Source of the DNA: Aralia elata
Lineage: Eukaryota; Streptophyta; Magnoliopsida; Apiales; Araliaceae
DNA length: 64,000 nt
Assembly (NCBI GenBank): GCA_034770075.1
Contig: JAVJAP010000217.1
Coordinates: 992,001 to 1,056,000, forward strand
Direction: 5' to 3'
The notes under the pieces were generated by a model. It saw nothing but the letters and a program-made list of their open reading frames with translations, had not been told where the DNA came from and did not search any database. The translations under genes were made by a program, and so were the position numbers. Of this stretch, positions 45,874-56,068 are shown piece by piece (the stretch's first letter is position 1; the number at the start of each line of letters is the position of its first letter).

Positions 45874-46398
45874 AAAAAAAATCCCTATCATTTTTCTCCC
45901 CCCTGCTTTGTAAAGCGAACTACGTAGGACCTGATCTCCCAACTTGCGGGGGTACGTAGGCAGCCATCATGGCACGGTCCGATCCCTGGAAAAATAATCC
46001 TTTCCCTAAAACAAAACCAATTCCCAACAGCCAGATAAACCTTCCTACACCCTCAAAACCTTCCTGAAAACCAGCCGACAAATCAGCTTTATCCCAGATG
46101 ACATAACCCTGATCTAACCAAAACAGTCAGCCAAAATCGGAGACCCAATCCGATGAAATCGACAGGGGTACGACAATATCTGTCAGATCTCCATCAAGAC
46201 TCGAAAAGAGAAAGAAAGCAAAATGTCAAAATCATGGTCGGCTGGATAAAATGGGGATCCAATGAAAGGCAACGATACGACAAAAGGGAAAATGACTAAA
46301 TTTAAATGCATGTCTATGTATATAAGTCGTTTTATTACAAGATTCTCCTTTCGATAAAGCGATGAAACTAACATAGTCTATGCAGGAAATAAAATGAT
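45874..46398. other. Spacer between pol and the antisense genes
   Basis: Contains 'ctacgtaggacctgatctcc' and 'ggtacgtaggcagcc', a repeated TACGTAGG motif. No ORF recognised. It probably holds the 3' ends of both convergent transcription units. Confidence 0.6.
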
Positions 46399-48013
46399 CT
46401 ACAAATCTGAAACCAGCTGAAGCAGGATGGATAAAGTGGCGGATGGATCTGAAGCATCAGCATCCCCTGCAATCCGCTGCCCCACCATGTCGATGCGATC
46501 CAATAAGGCAGTGGCTCGGCTGACAGTCTCAGAGTGAGCATCTAGGACTGCCCTAATCTGAAATACAATGGCATCTCTGTCAGCAAGAGCAGCATCTCTG
46601 GCCAGAATAGCGGCATCTCTCTCAACAATGGCAGCATCCCTCTCGGATTCAATAGCAATCAAGGCCATTCGGATCCGGCTATCTTCAGTAACCCGACTAG
46701 GGGCAGAATCAGCTGAGGTTGAATGATCTGTGGTATCATCTGGGAAAATCACTCCAGAATCATCAAAGGCCCCTGTCTGACACAAACTAACCGGATCCAA
46801 GTCTCCGCGCAACCACTGCACATAAGCAAACGTCTGGATGTGGCAGCTCTTACTATATTCGGCAAAGACCCTGTGAGACCAAAGATCGTATACCCGCAGT
46901 AGATCCCTCTCTGTCTGGGATGATATGAGAAATTGATAGTCGGCCGCGGTCGTGAAGGGGTGAAAATCATGTGTCTGATCAAACTGCCCCATAACCGCCA
47001 AGGGATGATAAGTCGTCACGCCCCTGAAGCCAGCAATAGGGATGAAATCCAGGGTGGGCACGTGAGTCAAAAAGCTCATAAAGGAGCAGTAGCCCGAATA
47101 GATCAGGAGATGAAAAGGATCCTCAATGACCGATAAAAATGCTATCTAGGAGGCCACATCAGTACAGCTCACGGGACGAAACGAGAACTGCGTGACTATG
47201 TCATGGTTGAAACAAAACCCTTGGCGACGGAAATGGCCGATGGGACTGAAATGACTCATGAACCACATATACAACAAAGTCGAGCTCCCCTTGAATACTC
47301 TCCCTCGGAAAGACTGACAATATGAGGCGGACATGGAGGTATCTGCCAATATCATGGGAAGAACGGTGTGATCCTCCTGAAGGGCCCTGACGGCCGCGAC
47401 CACTCGCATATCCAATTGATCGGGTCCGGCGGGTAAGTACAGAACTGAAATGACGCAGGCCATCAAGACGTCTACTCTCAAAGCGCCCCAGCGCTCCTCA
47501 GATACAGAGAAGTCACCGGAGAATAGGCGAAAACCATCGGGTGAGCCGAATCTGTCTATCAAGAAATAAAGAGGAACCAGATGGTCTGACGAGATCACCG
47601 ACAGCAAGGCTGTCCTCCGCAGCCCAGTGAAAGTCAAGAACTGACGGCGCATGGGACCAGCTGTGACCCGGGCACAATGACCGTCCAAAGGCAAACCAGT
47701 AAAGTGGGCATACTCCTCGAGAGTAGGGGTCATTTCCGCTATCCCGAACCTGAATACCTGACGGGCTGGGACCCAGTGACCTAGAATACCATCTACAAAC
47801 CCGGTCGGCACTTGAAAAGATAGCAAAGAACGGAAATGCCCCAGAAGACCATCTGCAATAGCCCTGTCGCCCGGTGACAAACTGTCCAACCAGCGGAAAA
47901 GCCTGCCAGCCAACCCTGTGGGAGGACCAAGATCCAAACGTATCACAGCATCTGATGAAGACAACTGTAAAAATAGTATCAACAGACTGTGCAGGGGTCA
48001 TTTCTCTATCCAT
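46399..48013 (-). pseudogene. Antisense gene B: DUF7745/plant-mobile-domain-like protein with coiled coil
   Basis: One minus-strand frame runs from about 47982 to 46399, interrupted once by TAG at 47146-47148. The first two thirds contain features typical of plant DUF7745/plant-mobile-domain proteins: MTPTLEEYAHFTGLPL near 47720, SSTLLYMWFMSHF near 47270, and YHPLAVMGQFDQTHDF near 47000. The C-terminal part has a Ser/Thr/Asp-rich linker and then a run of seven-residue units of the type ERDAAIV, ERDAAIL, ARDAALA (about 46660-46570), a likely coiled coil. The start is unclear. A MDREMTPAQS frame begins at 48013, and an acceptor-like TTTTTACAG at about 47968 may join it to, or replace it by, an upstream exon. 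The function of these proteins in retroelements is unknown; they are related to host mobile-domain proteins linked to silencing. Confidence 0.7.
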
Positions 48014-48179
48014 GAAAAATAAATAAAAGCATGCATCATACAGTCAATAATAGAACAATTGGATATCATAGAAATAAAAGAACTGTGCATAGATAAATAA
48101 AGGAGTTCAATACATAAATGTCTGAAATGGAAAAGAAATCTAAACAGGTTCAGATACATAAGCCCTATCCTAGCCTGAT

Positions 48180-50144
48180 CTAGTCAAATGTAAGGTCATC
48201 CAAGAAGGCAGGATCCTCGAACTGGTCCCCGGGAGTCGTCAAAGTCGAGGGCCCGAAGTTCATGTCGGGGATGTATGGCGGCCCTGGGCATCAGAAGAGC
48301 TCGGACCTGCATCGTAACCCATACTGTCGGGATCGTATGCATAAGCATCCTCCGGAGTCTGACCTAACGCCCGAAGATACACCGACAACTGCTCCATCTG
48401 GCGGGTCAAAGTGGCAATCTGCTCGGCATGAGTAGGAGTCCGAACACAGGCAGCCCAATCGGTCATCATCACCAAGCCTGGAACCATGTCTCCAAGAAAG
48501 AAAGTGGCCCGGGTCTGAGGACTGATGGTGCGAGGCACCCACTAGGTCCGAAAAGCCTCGCTCGTACTGGGGCCCGTAGACAGCGTCCGACCGTCCTCCC
48601 CCGCTAGCATGATCTCCGAAGGCTGAGAATCCAACGGCCAGGAGGTAGTGAAAGAAAGGGAGTGTGGGATGCGGATCTCTCCAGTAACGCATCTGAATGC
48701 ACGCTCTCCCAAGTACATCACCCATCCTCCAACACTCTGCAAAGTGAGGCGACGGGTGGAAAGCTCGAACTCCGGGCCAACAGGATATCCATCGGCAAAC
48801 CCCACAGTCAGATGCTCGGCGAGGTAGGGAACCCAAACGACATCTGCGGCCGTGATCAGCTCCAACTGGATGCGGCAATGTGCGAAGCTGCCCGACACCG
48901 GGACCTCCTCCAGAGTGCTGTGGTGCCAGCGCCGACCCCGAGGATAGGTATCCAGACCAAGGGTAGTGACCGGCCTGAGATAGGGGAGTCGCTCGTAGGC
49001 CCAAAACTGTGAACAGAGGACAAAGAAAAACATGAGTAATCGCCAAATGCAGAAAAGAGATGAAAAGAAAAGGGATACGGTAAGAAAAAGGAGGAAAAGG
49101 CTCACCAGCAGAAAGTGGTAGAATCCGAGCCAGGCGTCTATCTGTCCCTCCGAGCGTAGACGAAGACCGTGGAGGAAATAAGCAAATGTAAAAGACCCCC
49201 AGTCATAATCACCGATCCGGTCCACGTCCTTGACGGCTCCGACAACGCTGAAGTGAATGGTGGAGGAGTTGTTCCCTAGGAAACAACCTCGTATGATGGT
49301 CAGAAATAAGCGCCGGAGCAGAATGTCCTGAGTAGCCCGGTCCACGGGGAATGGCGTTGCATATATGCCTCCCACAGCGTCAACAGCCAACGCTCCAGAC
49401 AGAATGCTACGGGCCTTAAAGACCCGATCGTCGGCAGCAAAGCCCAGCAAAGCGCGAACCTCCGCTGGAGTGATTTCAAGATCCAGAGGGACGCGGGACC
49501 CGGTGAACTCTATGCCAGTGATGTACCTCGGGTCCTAGGGAGTCAGCACAACCTCGCAGTCAAGAAGATGAAGAGACTGCGTCTGATGGAACCATCGCTC
49601 GGATAAGGCCCTCATGTAACCCCAGGGGCACTGGCGGGGAATAATGGTGAAGAAATGGTGGAAGCCCCAAGAGTCCACCACCGCTCGGTAATCGCCATGT
49701 AAAGCGGTGTAGAGGGAGTAGATATTAAACCAATTACCCCTCGGCTGGGTAAACTCGGGCACCTGTGACAAAAAATGAATGGATCAGTCCAGATCTAAAC
49801 AGAATTTGGGAATGAGTTCAGAGTACTTTAAGCATACCTCATTAGCTACAAGAGATGCCGAGGGGTGACGACTGAGATCCCGACCCAATAGATCGGGTAT
49901 CTGCACTGAAGCGCCAGAAAGGGCACGGTGAGGAGACGGGGGCCGGCATGCTGGAGGATGGCTTCTCTGCCGCAACATCCGGAAGAACAGCCTCCTCGAC
50001 CTAAGGATGATCGGGCCGGATGACAGCCTCCACCAATCGGCGAGCCTGGCGGGTCCGGGGCAGAACGGGGGCAGGGGCAGCCCTACGGCGGCGAACGCCC
50101 GAAGTCCAAGACGCAGAAGAGCTACTAGGAGCGTCGGGATCCAT
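48180..50144 (-). pseudogene. Antisense gene A: plant-mobile-domain-like protein, three exons
   Basis: Predicted exon 1 is 50144-49838 (MDPDAPSSSSASW, Arg- and Pro-rich, with a frame change inside), intron 49837-49763 (GTATGC...CACAG, 75 bp), exon 2 49762-49106, intron 49105-49007 (GTGAGC...CACAG, 99 bp), exon 3 49006-48180. Both introns are phase 0 and multiples of three. Exon 2 starts VPEFTQPRGNWFNIYSLY and continues past a TAG at 49535-49537. Exon 3 starts FWAYERLPYLRPV, a segment I associate with plant-mobile-domain proteins, and contains a TAG at 48542-48544. Near 48285 a frame change hides an acidic tail that would end at TAG 48180-48182. Damage is similar in type to that in gag-pol. 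I infer it is element-encoded because it lies within the LTRs, between pol and the polypurine tract. Confidence 0.65.
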
Positions 50145-50149
50145 AGCTG

Positions 50150-50960
50150 GGATAGAACAGGCAAAAAGGAAGGTAAGTTCCCTTTTGAATTATGTCACGA
50201 ATATTCTAAATTCCTACCCTCATCATATAATTAATGCAGCATGATGCATGTAAAAAAAAAAAAAAATTCGGCAGAGTTCCGTTTGTAAAATGGGCATCCC
50301 AGGCATAGCCAAACATTTTTTCAATTTATCCAAGCCACAACAGATCAAAATTGCATTCATATGTATAATTGAAGCGTGTAAAAGGACCATAATGCATGAT
50401 TTTCTTTCAAAAAAGGAAAACGGATCTATGGGACCACATCACGAGCATAAAATAAGACTCACACAGTTGATACATAGCATGTATATACGATAATACATAG
50501 CATAACATTATAAAGCATACATTTTTATCTTTAAACATGTAAATAGCCAGATGTATAGCAAAACATTGACGAAATTGAAAAAGCAAACGGTCAAAGTGTT
50601 ACCTGTAGCGCGTGGATCGATCCTACCGGAGCAGTTTTTGCAAAAGGTTGGAAAAATCGGAGAAAAGGACGCGCAAGGGTGCAAATGTATGAAGGAAAGC
50701 GAATGAAAGTGACAGATCTGGGAAGCGGCAGGCCGTTCTTATGCCCGATCTTGGCCGCAGATCAATCTGCGGCTGGCCGCAGATCTATCTGCGGCTGGGC
50801 CCAGTGCTCCCTCCTTGGTCCATTGCAAGCTCAATCGATTCTAAAGCCCATTTGACTCATAAAGTGATAATAAAAGACGAGATTTTGATGAAGTAGGTGT
50901 CAAACACGGCTTCTCAATTCGACCGAGTGACCGGATACGAGACCCGACACTCACAAGACA
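50150..50960. other. Ogre/Tat 3' non-coding region
   Basis: Probable promoter side of the antisense genes. At 50753-50798 there are two copies of an inverted repeat built on GCCGCAGAT and ATCTGCGGC, able to form GC-rich stem-loops. No ORF recognised. Confidence 0.6.
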
Positions 50961-51305
50961 ATCGACCGGCGACGATAACCGGCGATTACGAGATGGGTGA
51001 CCGGCGACGATACCCAGCCCCGACGAGACGATCGACCGGCGACGATAACCGGCGATTACGAGATGGGTGACCGATACCCGGCCCCGACGAGACGATCGAC
51101 CGGCGACGATAACCGGCGATTACGAGATGGGTGACCGGCGACGATACCCGGCCCCGACGAGACGATCGACCGGCGACGATAACCGGCGATTACGAGATGG
51201 GTGACCGGCGACGATACCTGGCCCCGACGAGACGATCGACCGGCGACGATAACCGGCGATCACGAGATGGGTGACCGGCGACGATACCCGGCCCCGACGA
51301 GACGA
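50961..51305. repeat. 70-bp GC-rich minisatellite in the Ogre/Tat element
   Basis: Five copies of a roughly 70-bp unit beginning 'gacgagacgatcgaccggcg' and containing three 'ggcgacgata'/'ggcgattacg'-type subrepeats. One unit lacks about 9 bp. Such arrays upstream of the 3' LTR are common in Tat/Ogre elements and are thought to seed satellite DNA. Confidence 0.9.
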
Positions 51306-51478
51306 TCATCCGCATTGACACCCTTTTATAAATGTTTGGCATGCCTTACATCTTGCGTTGCATCATAAGTTATATGTTTTGCATCGTGTATGTATTATCA
51401 TTCTTGTGCACTATCATTCATGCATCGGGTGTCTATTCTTTATCCTGTTCATTTCATTTAACATTGCATAAACATGAT

Positions 51479-51491
51479 AAAGAGGGGCAGC
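51479..51491 (+). other. Ogre/Tat polypurine tract
   Basis: 'aaagaggggcagc' ends at the TG of the 3' LTR. Confidence 0.85.
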
Positions 51492-53506
51492 TGTAGACAC
51501 CCAAATTTTGCGTTCCCTATACTAACCGTGACAGGAGGGCAAAATCGCCAATTGAACCGGCATGCGAAAGCGAAGAATGGGCGCAAGTGCGAACACTCGA
51601 TGCCACCATTTGCAGTCAAAACCGACATGACAACGAGTCCATCCGAAATAAGCCTCCCCGAATAATGTGTCACGTCTCACAGTAATTCCCGGACTGCAAA
51701 ATACAAGGTCTTCGCGCGAAAACTGACAGCACGACGCGAAAATCGAGGGACGGTGCGAAAACCGAGGAGAATTAAATAATCAAAGTGCATGGCGGGCTGA
51801 GTGGAAGGCAGGCGGCCAGCCAGCCTATATCAGCATATCTCCTTCTCAGCATACAGGAGGTTAGACAGATTCAGCAGATCCGAGAAGGAGGAGAATACAG
51901 CAGCAGCAAAGCACAAAAATTGAGAGGAAAATAGCTAGATTTGCAACAAAAATAGGAGAGAAAGTGAGAAAAAAGAGAGGAATAATATTCTTGTGATTTG
52001 ATTGTATCACATATATCTTTTCTTCTATCCAAATAGACAAGTTTACATCCATTTTGATCTCATTTGCAAGGTGAAAATCTCCTTATTTTTGCAATTTCTA
52101 TCATATCATTTGGTCAATATTAAATGTAATTTTCATGTAATTTATGGTGGAACAATGAATTAGGGACTATTAGTGAGGGTTCCATCGGAACAAAATTCTT
52201 CCTAATAACCCGATGATATTTATTTGTTGATCTTTTTATTTGTTTTATGATGTTATATTGGGTGTAGTTTCCTTTAGATCGCTATTTTTTAGGATGTCTT
52301 GGTATTGTTAGATTATCCGTGTTGGTTATTCTTGTAAATATTCGATTGTGGGTGTGTGGAAATTTGGTTGTGAGCCTAGGAAAGTGAACCTGTGGTCCAA
52401 ATCCGATGATGGACATATTTTGATGTAGATAGCGGGAACGAGGTAGTCTCCATTGTAAATATGTAATCTCGGGCCTTAAAGCGACGCTAAGGCAAGAATC
52501 GTGTTTAAGGCCCCGTAATAGTGAAATATGTGATTGTGGGCGTTTGAGTTATTTTGATGGCTTACATGCCCATGAATAACCCTTACGCATTTTAATCTTT
52601 TTTTATTTGATTTACAATATTAAGAATTGATTTCGAAGCCAAACAAATGAATATTTTCATAAAATCAATCAAAGTAGGTTATTAGCATCACGAGGATAAT
52701 GAATTGAGAATGCTTACGAATGTCGATTTCTATTCAACGAGAAGGCAAAAAGAAAGATCGTGTCTAAACTTCACAGGAAATGGTTTTATGGAAATGAATG
52801 GATGTTTTATTAAACCATTGTGCATAGGGTTAAAGAGATCCTAGAAATTGCCCCAAAGGCAACGTATAGACCTCGATTCCTATTTCGATAAGGGTTTAAA
52901 AATTGATTTTGTTTTGATAAAACAACGACTAATGAAAATTTTGCAGTTTTAATAAATTAAAATCAAACCTTTCCAAAGAACGAAACTTTCTCGTATAAAT
53001 CGAAGGACATTCTAAAGCATTCTTGAAATAAAACACGACTTTTTCCATAAATTCCAAATGGTTTTCTTTATACAAATTCACCCCAACATTCACGTAAGCA
53101 CACACGCACACACACGCACGCATACACACATTCTAAGGAATTGAAGGATAGGAAAAGCATTCAAGATTGCGGTAATCGTATTTCACGGAAGTCGGGGGGT
53201 GCCTAACACCTTCCCCTCGCTTAAGCAAGCCCCCGAACTCTATGAATCTCGGTTTGCAGACCAATTAAATCGGAGTCACATATGAGCCAGCGATTTATAA
53301 AAAAAATGAAATTCGGATGAGTTGGTACATCCATTTCAAATATACCAACTGGCGACTCTGGTTAATTGGCTCATCATAAAAAAACGATATTTCAAAACCC
53401 CGTCGACATTCATGCCGATCCTTTCCAAAAAAAATTCATCTAATGAAAAGACTAAAATCGGAAAGGGCATGAACCGCATAAGGAAGGAGAAATCCCGGCG
53501 TCGACA
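51492..53506 (+). repeat. Ogre/Tat 3' LTR
   Basis: 2015 bp, matching the 5' LTR with scattered transitions. The CA-rich microsatellite is shorter (53098-53128). The ATAAT duplication follows. Confidence 0.95.
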
Positions 53507-53647
53507 ATAATCATAATGATACTAATAATAATAATATTACTGATAATAATAATACCGATAATAATAATACCAATAATAATAATAATATCGATAATAATAA
53601 CAATACTTATAATAATAATAATAATAAGACTGATAATAATAATACCG

Positions 53648-53699
<52 letters not shown>

Positions 53700-53716
53700 C
53701 GATAATAATAATAATA
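53507..53716. repeat. (AAT)n-rich microsatellite, right side of the Ogre insertion
   Basis: The same 'ataataataccgataataa' type as 36095-36353. The two halves were one array before insertion. Confidence 0.9.
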
Positions 53717-53935
53717 CATATAATAATAATTTTTATATTTCAAAATAACTTTAATAATAATAATATTTTTATTTTTCGAATTTTAATTTAATTGTTAGAA
53801 TCATCCAATTTTGTGCATGATCATGTCCATGAATTTCATTGTAATAAGCTTTTCCAATAATAAAAGTTGTACATTCAACTAATGATCATTAAAACAAGCT
53901 AAAAGTTGTTTATATTTGATTTGAAATAATGGAAT

Positions 53936-54108
53936 ATGGTAATGATCGTACAAGTGATGCAAAACCTGAACGATGAAGAAAATTACTCAATTTATAAACT
54001 AGGGAGTTGCCCTTTTGTTGACGAGGCTTATGATTGTCAAAGCAATGGAAAAAAAGATTATCTGTATACGAATTGTCGATGGAAGCCGGATGAATGTGAT
54101 ATTCCTAG
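53936..54108 (+). pseudogene. Exon fragment of a PMR5N/TBL (trichome birefringence-like) gene
   Basis: The open frame contains SCPFVDEAYDCQSNG followed by RWKPDECDIPR, matching the PMR5 N-terminal domain of plant TBL proteins, which are Golgi acetyltransferases of wall polysaccharides. The motif ends at a splice donor (CCTAG/GTTAGT at 54108/54109), a phase-2 position after IPR that fits TBL gene structure. The upstream WV-D segment, the transmembrane anchor and the downstream GDS and DXXH catalytic exons are not seen. I take it for an isolated relic exon. The codons after 54108 are intron. Confidence 0.65.
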
Positions 54109-54493
54109 GTTAGTGCTCTTCGATCCCATATTTAATAACGTGATAAAGATTTGCTTTCTTTATATTTATTTCCCTATCGAATGTTATGAGAGTACACTAA
54201 TGTATGGAATTATCTAAATGATTTTCTGCATATTGAATTTCCTCATTGTACGTCCAATTTAAAAGAGCTACAAATTAAACTGTTTCACATTCTATTGCCA
54301 AATAAGATTTATTGGAACACTACATTTAGTTACCAGAAACATTAGTAAACTTTAGCATCTAACTGAAATGAATGGCTACTATGTTCATAGAACAGATGAG
54401 AGAACATGAGCATTTTTTTGTCTACCATCTCAAGCGCGATAATATATAAGTACCATTGTTAAATAATAAGTCCCTTTCAATTATAAAGGGTAA

Positions 54494-54603
54494 GGCTTGC
54501 CAATGAGAAAGCTTCTGAGTGGAAAATCCTCCATGAAGACGCTTTGAAAGGCAAAGTTCTACTTGCTATTGCATACAAAATCTCCATAAAGCATCAATTT
54601 TAA
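54494..54603 (+). pseudogene. Exon-like fragment of unknown origin
   Basis: After an AAG that could be an acceptor, 36 codons read RLANEKASEWKILHEDALKG and on to a TAA. The composition is protein-like and unlike the AT-rich surroundings. I recognise no family, and chance cannot be excluded. Confidence 0.25.
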
Positions 54604-54787
54604 AGGACTACAAAGGAAAAAGTCTATATTGATACTCCACCACTAAACAAGATTTATTTGTGCATACAATTAGTTACCAGTAAAACATGTAAACATTTAA
54701 CCAATTAGCATGTAAATAAACAATTTCAAGCAATAACAAAAGCGAAAGAAATAATCACATAAACAAAAACCACCAAAATAAAATTAC

Positions 54788-54872
54788 CATGATTCTTGGA
54801 GGAAACAACAGCAGCCAGATGTAAGCTACATAAAACAATCCACACCAAGCAACAAATCTTCTTGATCCTCAT
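54788..54872 (-). pseudogene. Possible first exon encoding a signal peptide
   Basis: On the minus strand ATG at 54872 encodes MRIKKICCLVWIVLCSLHLA and about eight more residues before CATG/GTAATT, a phase-1 donor. A short basic start, a hydrophobic core and small residues (AAVVSS) make a good secretion signal. No downstream exon is recognisable, so it is a relic or a chance match. Confidence 0.35.
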
Positions 54873-55871
54873 CACTGTCAAAACAGCTAACCAAAATACA
54901 ACCCCAACTTAAATTTCTTGCAAACAATCTCAGAAAATGAAAAGAAACAGAGGATAAAATCCTAGTTCTGAAAAGGGTATGCGCCTTTCACAATATAAAC
55001 ACGTTTGGTGATGTGGGTATTAATCAATTTTCCCCGGAAGAAAAGGGGTAATGTGGAAAGGAGACACATGATTAGGAAGTGTTGCAGAGTTCAAGGACAG
55101 AAAAGGCGAAAGGGGTGGTCCCAAGGAGCCGTTGTAGGAGGTGGAAAAGAGAATATTAGCCATGGCCATTTGCCCATTTCTCAAATCCTGGGAACTGTTT
55201 GGTCCCACTCCGACCATTGCCAGAGGAAAAACAAAAACTCTACCATGATAATTGATCAGGATAATCAGACATTAATTCTTTATAATTTCAGTTATTTATA
55301 TTTTGACATTTATTATAAAAAATGAGAGATCAAAATATAAATAGATAAAATTATAAATAACTCATGTCTAAATATTATGTCCGCGTAAAAGAACTCGAAC
55401 AAAAAATGCAGAGGAAATATAAATAATTACTGTGAATTTTTAATTTTTTTGGTTAATATTTTTGTAACCTGTGTTCATGAATTTTAAAATGGATAAAAGA
55501 AAATAAATGAATGAAGATTTTTTTTTGTCTATTTCACTTGTACTTTTTGAAGGATGGAAGAAAAATGGACAGAAATGAAAAAGTTTATGACTCAAGCAAA
55601 ATTTTATTATCTTTGTATTAATCTCTTATTGTAATCTCAACAAAATGCAGTAAAAAGAGTAAATTTGTAAGACTATAAGAGAGATCTCTTTTATAAACTC
55701 ACAAAGAACACACAAGAACTAATTAAAAAAAAACATAAAAGAAAGGAAGTGAAAATTTTAATGTGATTTAACCACAAAATTTTAATGTGATTCAACCACA
55801 TGAATTTAAAATTGTATTCGCATATGCAATTACATTATGCAATATCTAAATAATTATATTTACATTCACAA
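54873..55871. other. Intergenic DNA
   Basis: Nothing recognised. ORFs near 55005-55325 (both strands) have no domain. The second half is AT-rich and ends at the CAAAA target site. Confidence 0.5.
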
Positions 55872-56068
55872 CAAAATGTTGGGGTATTCTTCGAATTCTA
55901 TTAAAAAAGAATTGGTATTATGAAAAAGAATAAGTCCTGTTTTTAATAGGAGTATTATTTTGGAGAGCAATTTATTTGTAGTACGAGTTTTATTTTGGAA
56001 GTATCCTATTTTGAATAGGAAGCAGAGAATTATGAGTACTCTATAAATAGAGTCTTATGTTTAGTTAT

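Larger units (their letters stand above)
36354..53506 (+). mobile_element. Ogre/Tat-lineage Ty3-gypsy retrotransposon, 17.2 kb, decayed
   Basis: Flanked by ATAAT (36349-36353 and 53507-53511) inside an (AAT)n microsatellite that continues on both sides. LTRs lie at 36354-38377 and 51492-53506. Order: LTR, PBS, 0.8-kb leader, gag, protease, intron, RT, RNase H, second RNase H, integrase, two antisense genes, minisatellite, polypurine tract, LTR. The second RNase H, the intron after protease and the great length are hallmarks of Tat/Ogre elements. About eight differences in the first 420 bp of the LTRs, nearly all transitions, give roughly 2 percent divergence. Several in-frame stops make this copy non-functional as it stands. 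Confidence 0.95.

Noticed and set aside
47513..48013. 166-codon minus-strand ORF overlapping antisense gene B
   Set aside because: Only its first 15 or so codons might be used. The domain motifs are in the other frame, so most of it is a shadow.
48291..49046. 251-codon minus-strand ORF overlapping antisense gene A
   Set aside because: Different frame from the WAYERLPYLRPV-containing exon; Cys/Gly/Ser-rich shadow without domain.
50961..51305. CRISPR-like array
   Set aside because: Units are contiguous 70-bp tandem repeats without unique spacers and lie inside a plant retrotransposon.
55005..55325. ORFs on both strands near 55.0-55.3 kb
   Set aside because: Basic or Ser/Pro-rich composition without motifs; no splice or start context.
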